The notes under the pieces were generated by a model that ran no database searches, had not been told where the DNA came from, and worked only from the letters and a program-made list of their open reading frames with translations. A stretch of DNA of 64,000 nt from CAZDDB01 sp963843285 (lineage in GTDB: Bacteria > Acidobacteriota > HRBIN11 > JAKEFK01). Both the position numbers and the translations under genes were made by a program. The DNA is taken from contig CAWJJO010000017.1 in assembly GCA_963843285.1 (NCBI GenBank), forward strand, positions 124,001-188,000. The letters run 5' to 3'. This document shows, one piece after another, positions 41,211 through 49,931 of this stretch. Position 1 is the stretch's first letter, and each line of letters starts with the position of its first letter.

Positions 41211-43868
41211 CTAAGGTTTTGCACTCAATGGCGCGCGTTTGAGCACTTCTTCGAACCAGTTCACCACAACGTTGATGTAATCCTGTTTTTCTTTTTCCTG
41301 CGGTACGGTTGCAATGAAGCGCTGGTGATCCGAAGTTACATCCAACTGGAGATAACGGCCTTCGAACAATAGCTCCGGATTTCCTGCAGAAAACGTTGGC
41401 GAAGTTTGAATCGGGACGCGCATCACTTTGTTACCTTCCCGGTAGAGCAGCTCGTTGAGCTGTCTCCACATCGCATCCGTACCACCGTTCGTGGACACCT
41501 GCCACCGGCCTTCGGGTCCCTGAAAAGAACGGACGTAAACCTCGAAGCGCCCGGATTCATCCGAAATATACGCGATCCATTTGCCATCCGGAGAAAATAT
41601 TCCTTGTCTTTCCGTTGCCGACGTCGTGACAAGTTCCTGTAGCTTTCCGTCGGTGGAGTCGAACATCACCACATCGGAACCCGTTTGCGGCGTATCTCTG
41701 TAGAGTAAGAGCTTTTTGCCATCAGGTGACCAGCCTGTTGGGTTGAGTATGGACTCGCTTTTGAAAACAGGCTGTTCCTGATCGCTTCCATCCGCAGATC
41801 GCCAGAATGGATTCCAAACGCCAAGCGCTTCGGAGTTGTAGGTTACTCTCCTGCTGTCGGGTGTCCACTTTGCCCAGGCTGTGCGTGAGCCGGAAGTGAT
41901 ACGCGTGGATGTGCCACGCTCCAGATCGTAAATCCAGATTTCGAACCCTCGATCACCGGAAAGCCGGCTACCGTCCGGTGAAATCATTGGGTTATTGATA
42001 ATGACCGAATCCAGCGATCCATGAGCGAAAGGTATCCTTTCCCCCTTGCGATTCAATAGAGTGAGTGTTCCGCCTTCATCATAAGTAAGGCCCACCGGAA
42101 GGGTGAGTAAAACTCCATTTTGAGAAAAAGCATATTCCAGGGTCCCTGCGGTACTATCTCCAACTCCTGAGACAAGCTTTACGGGATCGCCGGTTGTTTC
42201 GAGTTTTTCGGGATCGAACCTGATCGCATAAAGCGCATCGCCGCGTCCAAAAATCAGGTGTCCGGTCGGCAGATAACGCGCTCCGAATCCGCCCTGCAGA
42301 ATCACTTTCCGTTCGCCTGTATCCAAACGAACTGCCCCGATGCGAGCATCGGACCAGCCTGCTCCCCCACCAATCGTAAACAGAGCGACTTTTCCGCCCG
42401 GCAATACAAATGGCCAGCGGTGATGCCGTTCACCCTTTGCTTTATCAATGGTCGTCAGAGGCGCAGGCGTTCCTCCTGCTGCCGAAATCTTGCTGAGCCC
42501 CGCATAATAAAATGCGCAAAATACGATGGTTCCGTCGTCTCCCCAACTACCGCCCCGAGGGTTCGCGACAGGGCAAAGTGATACAGGATCGCCTCCGGAG
42601 AGTTGGACTTTTTTCAAATGATGTGCAGTAAGGAAACCCAGCCACTTTCCATCGGGAGAAAAGAATGGAGAGCGGGCTCCTTCGGTTCCCGCAATCAGTT
42701 TGGATTCGAATGAATCCAGGTTCCGCAGGTAAAGCCGTACCACCTGATCTTGGACTCCGGTATACACGATCGAACGACCATCGGGTGAGATTGCGAGAGA
42801 CCCGTACGAATCGAACACTGTCCTCTGTTTCGTTTCCATTTGAACTGTAAGGCGCATTACCGCATTTTCTGCAGGCGCGCTCTTACTTCTGGTGGCCCAA
42901 AACCAGGCTCCCACCGCGATGATTGCCATCAACGCGGCTACCATCCAGGGAAGCAGCTTCTTTACACTGGAACGAGAAGGCGCAACGGCAGGCGCAGTGA
43001 TCGCGGTCGAGGAAACTCCGGAGAGCGTTTCCAGATAGAAAGCAACATCGTGCATCGATTGAAAACGCTGCGTGGGATTTTTCTCCATACAATGTTCTAC
43101 GATCCGTGTCATGGCGGGAGAAATACTTGAATTTTTATCTGATAACTCGGGCGGTTCCTTTCCCAGAATCGCACTTATTGTGTCTGCCGATGTTTCCCCG
43201 TGAAAAGCGCGTTTTCCGGAGATCATTTCATACAGGATTGTGCCGAAAGCAAAAATATCGGAGCGGGCATCGGAGGATTTTCCACGAACCTGTTCGGGAG
43301 ACATGTATCCGACCGTTCCCAGGACCATGCCCGGGGTTGATAGTTGTGCTCCCGTTTCCAGTTTGGAAAGCTCTGCTGCTGCGGTTTCGGTTTGAGTCAG
43401 CTTTGCCAGACCAAAGTCCAGGATTTTGACTCGACCGTCATTGGTGATAAACAGGTTCTCGGGTTTCAGATCGCGATGGATGATTCCTTTGTCGTGGGCT
43501 GCGTTCAGAGCTTTAGCGATTTGCAGCGCGTAATCAATGACTTTCCTTTGCGGAAGGGAGGACCCCAGTTTCTCCCTCAGTGTTTCTCCTTCCAGTAATT
43601 CCGACACCAAAAAATGCACGTCCTTTTCATGTCCGACATCATAAACACTGAGAATTCCCGGATGATTCAACATTCCGGCTGCGCGCGCTTCCTGTTCAAA
43701 CCGTGCGAGACGATCGGGATCTTCTGCAAATGCGGGAGGCAAAACTTTGACCGCCACTTCGCGTCCGATCCGCGGATCGAGCGCGCGATACACTTCCCCC
43801 ATTCCGCCCGCTCCCAGCGGCGCGACGATTTTGTATGGACCGAGTTTTGCTCCAGCCTGCATCGACAT
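41211..43868 (-). CDS. Ser/Thr protein kinase with TolB-like propeller (second copy)
   Basis: 885 residues, built like the protein at 34882-37581: kinase with LGAGGMGEV, VKVLPP lysine, HRDLKPENLFI, DFGLAKLTQ and GTVGYMSPEQVRGK, then a helix (PWMVAALMAIIAVGAWFWA near residue 315) and ~540 residues of PD40 propeller (SPDGKWLGFLTAHH, SPDGSRLSGDRG). The N-termini of the two kinases are close while the propellers are more different, which suggests duplication and change of sensor. Single-gene unit; C-terminus points to the MazEF-type pair. Confidence 0.95.
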   Translation of the reverse strand: MSMQAGAKLGPYKIVAPLGAGGMGEVYRALDPRIGREVAVKVLPPAFAEDPDRLARFEQEARAAGMLNHPGILSVYDVGHEKDVHFLVSELLEGETLREKLGSSLPQRKVIDYALQIAKALNAAHDKGIIHRDLKPENLFITNDGRVKILDFGLAKLTQTETAAAELSKLETGAQLSTPGMVLGTVGYMSPEQVRGKSSDARSDIFAFGTILYEMISGKRAFHGETSADTISAILGKEPPELSDKNSSISPAMTRIVEHCMEKNPTQRFQSMHDVAFYLETLSGVSSTAITAPAVAPSRSSVKKLLPWMVAALMAIIAVGAWFWATRSKSAPAENAVMRLTVQMETKQRTVFDSYGSLAISPDGRSIVYTGVQDQVVRLYLRNLDSFESKLIAGTEGARSPFFSPDGKWLGFLTAHHLKKVQLSGGDPVSLCPVANPRGGSWGDDGTIVFCAFYYAGLSKISAAGGTPAPLTTIDKAKGERHHRWPFVLPGGKVALFTIGGGAGWSDARIGAVRLDTGERKVILQGGFGARYLPTGHLIFGRGDALYAIRFDPEKLETTGDPVKLVSGVGDSTAGTLEYAFSQNGVLLTLPVGLTYDEGGTLTLLNRKGERIPFAHGSLDSVIINNPMISPDGSRLSGDRGFEIWIYDLERGTSTRITSGSRTAWAKWTPDSRRVTYNSEALGVWNPFWRSADGSDQEQPVFKSESILNPTGWSPDGKKLLLYRDTPQTGSDVVMFDSTDGKLQELVTTSATERQGIFSPDGKWIAYISDESGRFEVYVRSFQGPEGRWQVSTNGGTDAMWRQLNELLYREGNKVMRVPIQTSPTFSAGNPELLFEGRYLQLDVTSDHQRFIATVPQEKEKQDYINVVVNWFEEVLKRAPLSAKP

Positions 43869-43988
43869 CAGGGACTTAATCTACCATACAACCTGCGGAA
43901 GAGAGTTGGTTGTTACAATGTATGGACGGGAGGAAGTAAGGGTAGAATTGTGCGTGCGCATTTTCAGATATTACGGACACCGTTAGGG

Positions 43989-45632
43989 ATGAAAACGTTC
44001 ATCAGATTCTGCCTCCTGGTTCTGGGTCACATCTTTTTCCTCCAGATTTATCCTCTGTTTGTCCCGCCGAATGAACTGAGCCGCTTGTTGCTTGTGAGCG
44101 CGGTGCTGGACGACGGCACGTTCCAGATCGATCAAGCGATCCAGCGATATGGGGATTGCGAAGATAAAGCCAGTTTTCAGGGGCACTCCTATTCGGATAA
44201 GGATATCGGGATATCGCTTCTGGGGATTCCTTTTTATGCGCTCTTGCGTCTGATCGAAACTGTTTTTCGAATCCGTTTCTCCGCGGGCATTGCAATCTTT
44301 TTTCTTCGCATCTTTACCGTTACATTTCCAGCACTTCTTTTTCTGCCGGTCATTGCGCGCTACTGGCTTCGTATCCGTCCCGACAGTCGTGTGGTTCCGC
44401 AGTTTCTTTTCCTGCTGGCCTTTGGAACGATCGCCTTCCCTTATTCCGTGCAGTTTATCAGCCATTATTTGCTGGGCATGCTGTTGTTTTGCGCGGTGAT
44501 TCTAGTCCCTCGCGCGGGCGAAAATGATGAACAAAGAACCACCAGGACTCTGATTCTATCGGGCGCGTGTTGCGGATTGGCGTTAACCATGGAATATCCC
44601 GCAATCTTTCCTGTAGCGCTCGTCTGCCTTTACTCTCTCTGGTCCGTTCGAAATTTGCGGCGCATTCTGATCTTTGCCGCGCCGATTCTCTTTTTTCTCT
44701 GTTTGATCCTGGCGTATCACTACACCATCTTCGGCTCGCCCTTTGATGTTCCGTACCGGCACGCAACCGGAAGACACATCGCGCAACATGCTACTGGTCT
44801 GGTCGGAGTGGGCCTGCCAAAGCCGGAGGCTATCTGGGGACTCCTATTCAGCAGACATCATGGTTTGTTTTTTTCTTCACCGATTCTGATCTTCTCTATT
44901 CCGGGATTGTGGTTTCTCATCAGCAACAAAGATCGACGCGCGGAAACGGTAATCTTTGCGGGAATCATTCTCTCGATCGTTTTGATTTACACCGGATTTG
45001 ATTATTGGATCGGCGGCTGGGCATTTGCTCCGCGTTATTTTGCTCCTGTGGTCCCGTTCCTTGCTACCGGCGTCTTTTATTTCTTCACAGATCAACGCAT
45101 CCGGGCTTACCGGATTTGGAGCATCACCGGTCTGGCGGCAGCGCTTCTCTCTATCTTACTGATCACCGCCGGCACGATTACGTTTCCTTACCCGCCGGAT
45201 TCCGTGCGCGATCCCCTCTTTTTCTTGTGCTTTCCACTGATGACTCACAATGGTTATGGTATCAACATAGGGAGGATTCTCGGGCTTCAAGGTTTCGGCC
45301 CTGCGCTTTTATTTTTTACGATCCTGGTAATGACATATCTGGTCTGGGTTATCCCGAAGAAAGGGAATGAACTTCCGGATACTCGCGTCGTCCGCCAACG
45401 CATCGCCGCCGTTGCAATTGCAATGATTCTTGTCGTTTGTGGCTTTCTTACCTCACCGGCTCCGGATGCGCGCGAATATTATGCCCGTGGGTTGGTTTAT
45501 ACGTTTCTAGCTAGATACAACGAAGCAGAAAATGATATGAATCTTGCGCTAGCACAAAATCCGGCTCCCGACCTTGGATCCCGCATCCGCAACGCCCTAT
45601 CGCAGGTCCAACGCCTTCGGGAAAAGGATTGA
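43989..45632 (+). CDS. GT-C-like multi-pass membrane protein with C-terminal TPR-like tail
   Basis: 547 residues from the ATG at 43989; the open frame above overlaps the kinase gene antisense and is not coding. About eleven helices, with a loop VLDDGTFQIDQAIQRYGDCEDKASFQGHSYSDKDIG after the first helix, and a DYWIGGWAFAPRYFAPVVPF segment, both seen in polyisoprenyl-phosphate-sugar transferases and related proteins. The last ~60 residues (YYARGLVYTFLARYNEAENDMNLALAQNPA) form one TPR unit. Substrate unknown. A CCTCGC/GCGAGG hairpin (45635-45652) follows. Confidence 0.78.
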   Translation: MKTFIRFCLLVLGHIFFLQIYPLFVPPNELSRLLLVSAVLDDGTFQIDQAIQRYGDCEDKASFQGHSYSDKDIGISLLGIPFYALLRLIETVFRIRFSAGIAIFFLRIFTVTFPALLFLPVIARYWLRIRPDSRVVPQFLFLLAFGTIAFPYSVQFISHYLLGMLLFCAVILVPRAGENDEQRTTRTLILSGACCGLALTMEYPAIFPVALVCLYSLWSVRNLRRILIFAAPILFFLCLILAYHYTIFGSPFDVPYRHATGRHIAQHATGLVGVGLPKPEAIWGLLFSRHHGLFFSSPILIFSIPGLWFLISNKDRRAETVIFAGIILSIVLIYTGFDYWIGGWAFAPRYFAPVVPFLATGVFYFFTDQRIRAYRIWSITGLAAALLSILLITAGTITFPYPPDSVRDPLFFLCFPLMTHNGYGINIGRILGLQGFGPALLFFTILVMTYLVWVIPKKGNELPDTRVVRQRIAAVAIAMILVVCGFLTSPAPDAREYYARGLVYTFLARYNEAENDMNLALAQNPAPDLGSRIRNALSQVQRLREKD

Positions 45633-45696
45633 TTCCTCGCTTGCGCGCGAGGCTGGAAGCACGTGTGGAAGTCAATGGGCGACACGCCCGCGCCAC

Positions 45697-46410
45697 TTAC
45701 TTACAGCAACAAAAGTTGAAACCAACAGGCCGATCAGCGCAAAAAAAAAGAAGGTAAGATTTGGATGCCAACAGATTCGATTTGTTGGCCGTGGCGAGTC
45801 GCAAAGACCTCGACAATCTTTCCGCGGTCAGCTCACTTCCATAGACGTAGTCACGCAAGATGCGATCGCCGCTCATGATAAACACAAGATTTGCATGTTC
45901 GTAGTTGGACCGGGAAAGCTGCAACGTCCGGAAATCGAGCGCGTCGAGCATTTGCCCGATTGCGGCAGGCTTTGCACGGACAACTTTCCAGAACGATGCG
46001 TCGGCATGAAGCAGCTTTTCAAATTTTGTAAGAGCTTCCGGAGTTTCCTCCGGATCAAAAGAAAAGCTAACGATCCGCAAGTCCTTCCATTGCGCGCCTG
46101 AAAGGCCACTGATTGCTGCGGCCAGTTGCGAAGCCACAAGAGAACAAGTACCGGGGCAATGAGTAAACATTGGATGCAGAATCAGGACCTTACCTTTGAA
46201 ATCGGAAAGGTGAATTTCGCGTTCGGAAGCATCGGTGAAAACAACATCCGGCAATGTTTTCCCCGAAATTTTTTCCCAATCAGGAGCCAACGGGACAGAT
46301 GCTTCAGCGAAGCTTCCTGTCAGAATCAGGACTAGTAAGCTGTAAGAAAGAATTGAGCAGCAATTCTCCCACCTTATGTATAGAATCACTTTTCGGGGGC
46401 TGGGCTCCAT
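45697..46410 (-). CDS. SCO1/SenC copper chaperone for cytochrome oxidase, 3' end shifted at an A9 run
   Basis: As open, 237 residues from the ATG at 46410 (overlapping the oxidase subunit I end by 25 bp); a GTG at 46389 with a GTGA overlap is an alternative. The thioredoxin-like fold has the copper site FTHCPGTC and the third ligand His in NYEHANLV. The last ~25 residues are odd (FFCADRPVGFNFCCCK). If the A9 run at 45741-45749 had eight bases, the frame would read LLFFALIGLLVSTFVAVSKW and stop at 45672, giving a normal C-terminal membrane helix. Delivers copper to the CuA site of the adjacent oxidase. Confidence 0.88.
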   Translation of the reverse strand: MEPSPRKVILYIRWENCCSILSYSLLVLILTGSFAEASVPLAPDWEKISGKTLPDVVFTDASEREIHLSDFKGKVLILHPMFTHCPGTCSLVASQLAAAISGLSGAQWKDLRIVSFSFDPEETPEALTKFEKLLHADASFWKVVRAKPAAIGQMLDALDFRTLQLSRSNYEHANLVFIMSGDRILRDYVYGSELTAERLSRSLRLATANKSNLLASKSYLLFFCADRPVGFNFCCCK

Positions 46411-48080
46411 GGATAATATGGGACTGCCTTTTCTTGTTTTCCTGTGATGATTTGATAAAGAGGAGGCACATATGCGATCAAAATCGCCAGCACCATTACG
46501 GCGATCCACGGTTTGAAATTCTCCACCCACCGGACTTGTTCATCATGATAGGGCTCAGCTGTAGGAAAGCGCACATTGCCGGGTTGTTCCTGCGGTTTCG
46601 AAAATAAGGCGGCAAAGAAATTGATAAAGAATAATAGGGTAGAAAGAAACATGATGATTCCGCCGATCGCTCCGATCACATCCCACATATGCCAGCTTGC
46701 TACAAAACGGTCGGAGGCAGGATTCGCGTACGTTAGACCCAGATTTGTGCGTCGCGGTTCTCCGAGAATTCCGGCAACGGAAAGGCCTGTCGAGAAAATG
46801 GAGACGCCAAGTAGCCACAGCCATGGCGTCCAAACATTCAACGCGGGAAACGGAATTCTTACACCGCGGAATTGACAGAGCATCCAGAGGCTCATCGCGA
46901 GAAAGCTCAAGAAAACCGGACCTGCTATCGTGGTATGAAAGTGCGCGGGAATCCATGCTGTGTTATGAACAACGAGATTCATATTTCCGGAAGCATTGAT
47001 GATGCCTGTAATTCCGCCGAAGAAAAACAGAACAAGGCCGCAAAACAGATACGAAAACAACCAGCGGTCTTTGTCGAAGTAAGGCAGGTCTTTCCACCAT
47101 CCGAAAAGTCCGGAGGCGCCGCGGGAACGTGCCCCATACTCCAGGGAAGCCGCTACAGTAAACGCGGTCACGAAACTGGGAACGGCGACTCCCAGCGTAA
47201 GCACCATATGAAACCATTTGTATCCGGCATTAATCCCAGGATCCGCGAATTGATGATGGAGCCCAACAGGCGTGGATAAAACCAGAAATAACATGAAGGA
47301 AATTCGTCCGGCTCCATCGGAAAACAATTTTCCGCCAGCGACTTTCGGCAACATAACGTAAAACATTACATATGCGGGGAGAAGCCAGAAATACACGAGT
47401 GGATGCCCGAAAAACCAGAACAGCGTTCGCGCTAAAACGACATCGATAGTTTTTGTCCAGCCCATCGACCAGGGCAACAGAAGTACCAGGACTTCATAGG
47501 CCGCCGGCAACGTGCATACAAACCAGATGGTGAAAGTAACCAGAATCCCGACAACAGCGAGCGGAGTTTTTTGTCCGGCGTGTTCTTTGCGCCAGCTCAG
47601 ATATTGAGGAATCCAGCTGAAGTAAGCAATCCAGGAGCCCACGATCAATAACGCTGCTCCGAGGTAAAAAAGCGGGCTGGCTTTTAGCGGCGGATAGAAT
47701 GTGTAGAGCACACTGGCTTTTCCGGTAAGCATGGGAAATGCAGCCATCAAAGTGCCGATCAACATCACAGCAGACGACGCATTGAGCCACGGAGTGGGGA
47801 CCGGTTTGCGCAGGTAATATGCGATGACTACGAAACCAAACACAACTTCAAAAAAGGTTGTGAACACAAGCGTATTGATCACACCATGCAGCGTAAGCCC
47901 TTGATAGTATTCGATGCCAAGAAACGATGTTGCCCGTATGTAACCTGCGCGATAGAGAACCTGCAACAGCCCCTGAAACACACCAAGCACAAGAAGCAGC
48001 ATCGGAATCGCCAGCATTGCGATGAAAACTATCCTGTCCTTCTTTTGAATCTCGAATTTGTAATCTGTATCCGTCAGCAT
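46386..48080 (-). CDS. Cytochrome c oxidase subunit I, ba3-type (heme-copper family B)
   Basis: 564 residues with about 13-15 helices. Heme and CuB ligands are visible: His in GLTLHGVINT, FFGHPLVYFWLLPAYV, the paired His in LHHQFADP and HFHTTIAG. The helix-VI segment GHPLVYFW followed by no KxxxTxxE K-channel residue of type A, plus the overall resemblance to Thermus ba3, places it in family B. Catalytic subunit reducing O2 and pumping protons in the inner membrane. Minus-strand operon order: IIa, II, I, Sco. Ten base pairs from subunit II. Confidence 0.92.
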   Translation of the reverse strand: MLTDTDYKFEIQKKDRIVFIAMLAIPMLLLVLGVFQGLLQVLYRAGYIRATSFLGIEYYQGLTLHGVINTLVFTTFFEVVFGFVVIAYYLRKPVPTPWLNASSAVMLIGTLMAAFPMLTGKASVLYTFYPPLKASPLFYLGAALLIVGSWIAYFSWIPQYLSWRKEHAGQKTPLAVVGILVTFTIWFVCTLPAAYEVLVLLLPWSMGWTKTIDVVLARTLFWFFGHPLVYFWLLPAYVMFYVMLPKVAGGKLFSDGAGRISFMLFLVLSTPVGLHHQFADPGINAGYKWFHMVLTLGVAVPSFVTAFTVAASLEYGARSRGASGLFGWWKDLPYFDKDRWLFSYLFCGLVLFFFGGITGIINASGNMNLVVHNTAWIPAHFHTTIAGPVFLSFLAMSLWMLCQFRGVRIPFPALNVWTPWLWLLGVSIFSTGLSVAGILGEPRRTNLGLTYANPASDRFVASWHMWDVIGAIGGIIMFLSTLLFFINFFAALFSKPQEQPGNVRFPTAEPYHDEQVRWVENFKPWIAVMVLAILIAYVPPLYQIITGKQEKAVPYYPWSPAPEK

Positions 48081-48089
48081 CGGTGTTCC

Positions 48090-48863
48090 TTACTTCAGGG
48101 CCTTGATGTAGTCGATGATCTGGCGGACCTCTATCTCATTCAAAGGAGGGTCGGCCGGGGGCATGCTGCCGGTATCATAGTCTTCCACGATCTGCTTATC
48201 GGGATGCAAAATGGAGTCGATCAGGTAAGCATCATCTACAACAATCTCGCTGCCGTCCTCCAGCTCTTCCCGTTTTCCATACAATCCTTTGAACGTTGGC
48301 CCAAGGCCTTCTGTACCATCCGCTGTGTGGCAGGAGGAGCATTGCCTGTCAGCCGCCAATTTCTCGCCTGCTGCAAGCGTTCTGGATGCCATTTCTTGCA
48401 TCACGCGTGTGTATTCATCGCTTGAAACGACTCTGATTTTGCCGGTCATGTTTTGGTGGTTCAAGCCGCAATATTCATGGCAAATCACAAGATACTCGCC
48501 TTTTTTGTCGAAGCGTTGATGAGCCGCATTCACGCTTCCAGGTGTTGCCATCAAATTAAGAGCGGTACCGGGTACTTCAAATCCATGTTCGACATCCAGC
48601 GCAGAGAGATAGAGGTCCACTTCCGCGTTCTCCGGCAGGATCAACTCCGCAGGTTCGAAGGACCACATCCTGGCGACGTAATGAACTTCAAAGCGGTTGT
48701 TCTCTTTTGGGATGACGTTCCCTTCTTTAAAGGGAGTGATCCGGTCATTACAGGTTGGTAATGCGATTCCCAGCCCCATGCCCGCATACAGAACGAGCGA
48801 GGCGAATACGAACATGAGCGCAATGGCGATGTACATCACTCTCTTTTCGATTCTCTCAATCAT
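48090..48863 (-). CDS. Cytochrome c oxidase subunit II with CuA site and fused cytochrome c
   Basis: 257 residues. One N-terminal helix anchors the protein. The CuA-binding cupredoxin has the ligand cluster CHEYCGLNHQNM and an upstream His in DVEHGFEVP. The C-terminal ~90 residues add a c-type cytochrome with CSSCH and a distal Met in GSMPPADPP. A fused heme of this kind is usual in caa3 oxidases and less so with family B subunit I. Accepts electrons in the periplasm and passes them to subunit I. Four base pairs from the IIa gene. Confidence 0.92.
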   Translation of the reverse strand: MIERIEKRVMYIAIALMFVFASLVLYAGMGLGIALPTCNDRITPFKEGNVIPKENNRFEVHYVARMWSFEPAELILPENAEVDLYLSALDVEHGFEVPGTALNLMATPGSVNAAHQRFDKKGEYLVICHEYCGLNHQNMTGKIRVVSSDEYTRVMQEMASRTLAAGEKLAADRQCSSCHTADGTEGLGPTFKGLYGKREELEDGSEIVVDDAYLIDSILHPDKQIVEDYDTGSMPPADPPLNEIEVRQIIDYIKALK

Positions 48864-48866
48864 CTT

Positions 48867-48992
48867 TTACTTGCGCCCCACTAAGAGGAAATAAAAAAGG
48901 AGCCACAAGACGGTATAGAAAACACCCATCAGAACGAAAAAAGCGATGGCGCCCTTAGGTCGAAATGCAGGTTCTTCGCGGTCCTGATCCAT
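48867..48992 (-). CDS. Cytochrome c oxidase subunit IIa (ba3 type)
   Basis: 41 residues (45 if the ATG at 49004 is used). Product MDQDREEPAFRPKGAIAFFV followed by a single helix and VGRK at the end: the F-x-PKG-x-IAFF motif and single helix are those of the small CoxIIa subunit of ba3 oxidases, which fills the place of the first helix of subunit II. It is the first gene of the oxidase operon, 3 bp before subunit II, and too short for most gene callers. Confidence 0.8.
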   Translation of the reverse strand: MDQDREEPAFRPKGAIAFFVLMGVFYTVLWLLFYFLLVGRK

Positions 48993-49095
48993 GAAACTTC
49001 CCATGCGAAAGATTACGTTATTGAATCATGATGCTCGCCGAACTGCAATGATTGTCCAAGCATGCAGCGCTTGTCTGCGTGACTTTGGGGCGGAG

Positions 49096-49857
49096 CTATT
49101 CCGGCGGTGTCTCGTTGTCCAATTTCTCCTGGTACTCATCATCCGTTCGAACATAGCCGGGCGGCACCATTTGTTGTCTGGCATCCTCCTGAAAATCCCG
49201 ATACTCTTTTTTTGCCTGCTCTAAGTTGCCCTTCGCCTCCTCGGCCCGGTCGCAGGTCTCCTGCGTGGTTTCTCGTATGTCCAGCGATTCTCCCTTCTCA
49301 TTGACGATGGAGTCCTTCCCTATCATGATCCCCTTGAATTCCTGACACTTTCCCTGAAGATAGTTGTAAGACTCCTCCGCCTCCTTCACGTCATCGACCA
49401 GTTGTTGAACGGAGGCTCGCCATTCCTCTTCGGTTCGCTCGGGGGCCTTGATTTTCTCCTCGTTTTCCTGATCCGGTTCCGTTACTGTTTCCTCCTCCCC
49501 TGAATGAGGTTCTTTTTCCGATTCCCCCTCGTGTAGTTTGGCTACATCCTCCTTTGTAAATACACGCGCCGGCTTCTTATGAGCCGGTGCCGGTGTCGCT
49601 TTCTTTTCAGAAGTCTCGGCCGGCAACGAAGTTTGCGATGGCTTGTTGACCTCTGCCGTTCGTTTCAGGTCCACGAGTGTTTTCTTAAATGTCATCTTAG
49701 TTCCAGATGCATCCTGCACGACAATCGTGTCGTCGTTTTCACTGAGGAGATTGCCTTTGACGATCTTTCCGCTTTTCAAAACAACATCGTAGGAGCCGGC
49801 GATGCATACCGGAAAAAGAAAACATGCAAACAAAATAAAGCAAAACCTTCTTGCCAT
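49096..49857 (-). CDS. Exported coiled-coil protein with LSm-like N-terminal domain
   Basis: 253 residues. Signal peptide MARRFCFILFACFLFPVCIA, then a five-strand Sm-like segment, VVLKSGKIVKGNLLSENDDTIVVQDASG with FKKTLVDLKR, followed by a charged linker rich in Glu/Lys and a coiled coil (residues ~135-235) with two cysteines. No enzymatic motif. The protein diverges from the gene at 49932, which starts with a similar small beta-domain. Confidence 0.75.
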   Translation of the reverse strand: MARRFCFILFACFLFPVCIAGSYDVVLKSGKIVKGNLLSENDDTIVVQDASGTKMTFKKTLVDLKRTAEVNKPSQTSLPAETSEKKATPAPAHKKPARVFTKEDVAKLHEGESEKEPHSGEEETVTEPDQENEEKIKAPERTEEEWRASVQQLVDDVKEAEESYNYLQGKCQEFKGIMIGKDSIVNEKGESLDIRETTQETCDRAEEAKGNLEQAKKEYRDFQEDARQQMVPPGYVRTDDEYQEKLDNETPPE

Positions 49858-49931
49858 ACTATGGGCCCTCCGTGTTGATACGACCGCCTGAAAATCAGTA
49901 TATGATGTCTATCAACGGACAGTATATTCTG

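Noticed and set aside
43614..43988. 375-bp 5' extension of the GT-C-like frame
   Set aside because: It lies antisense to the kinase N-terminus and shows no signal; the natural start with its first helix is 43989.
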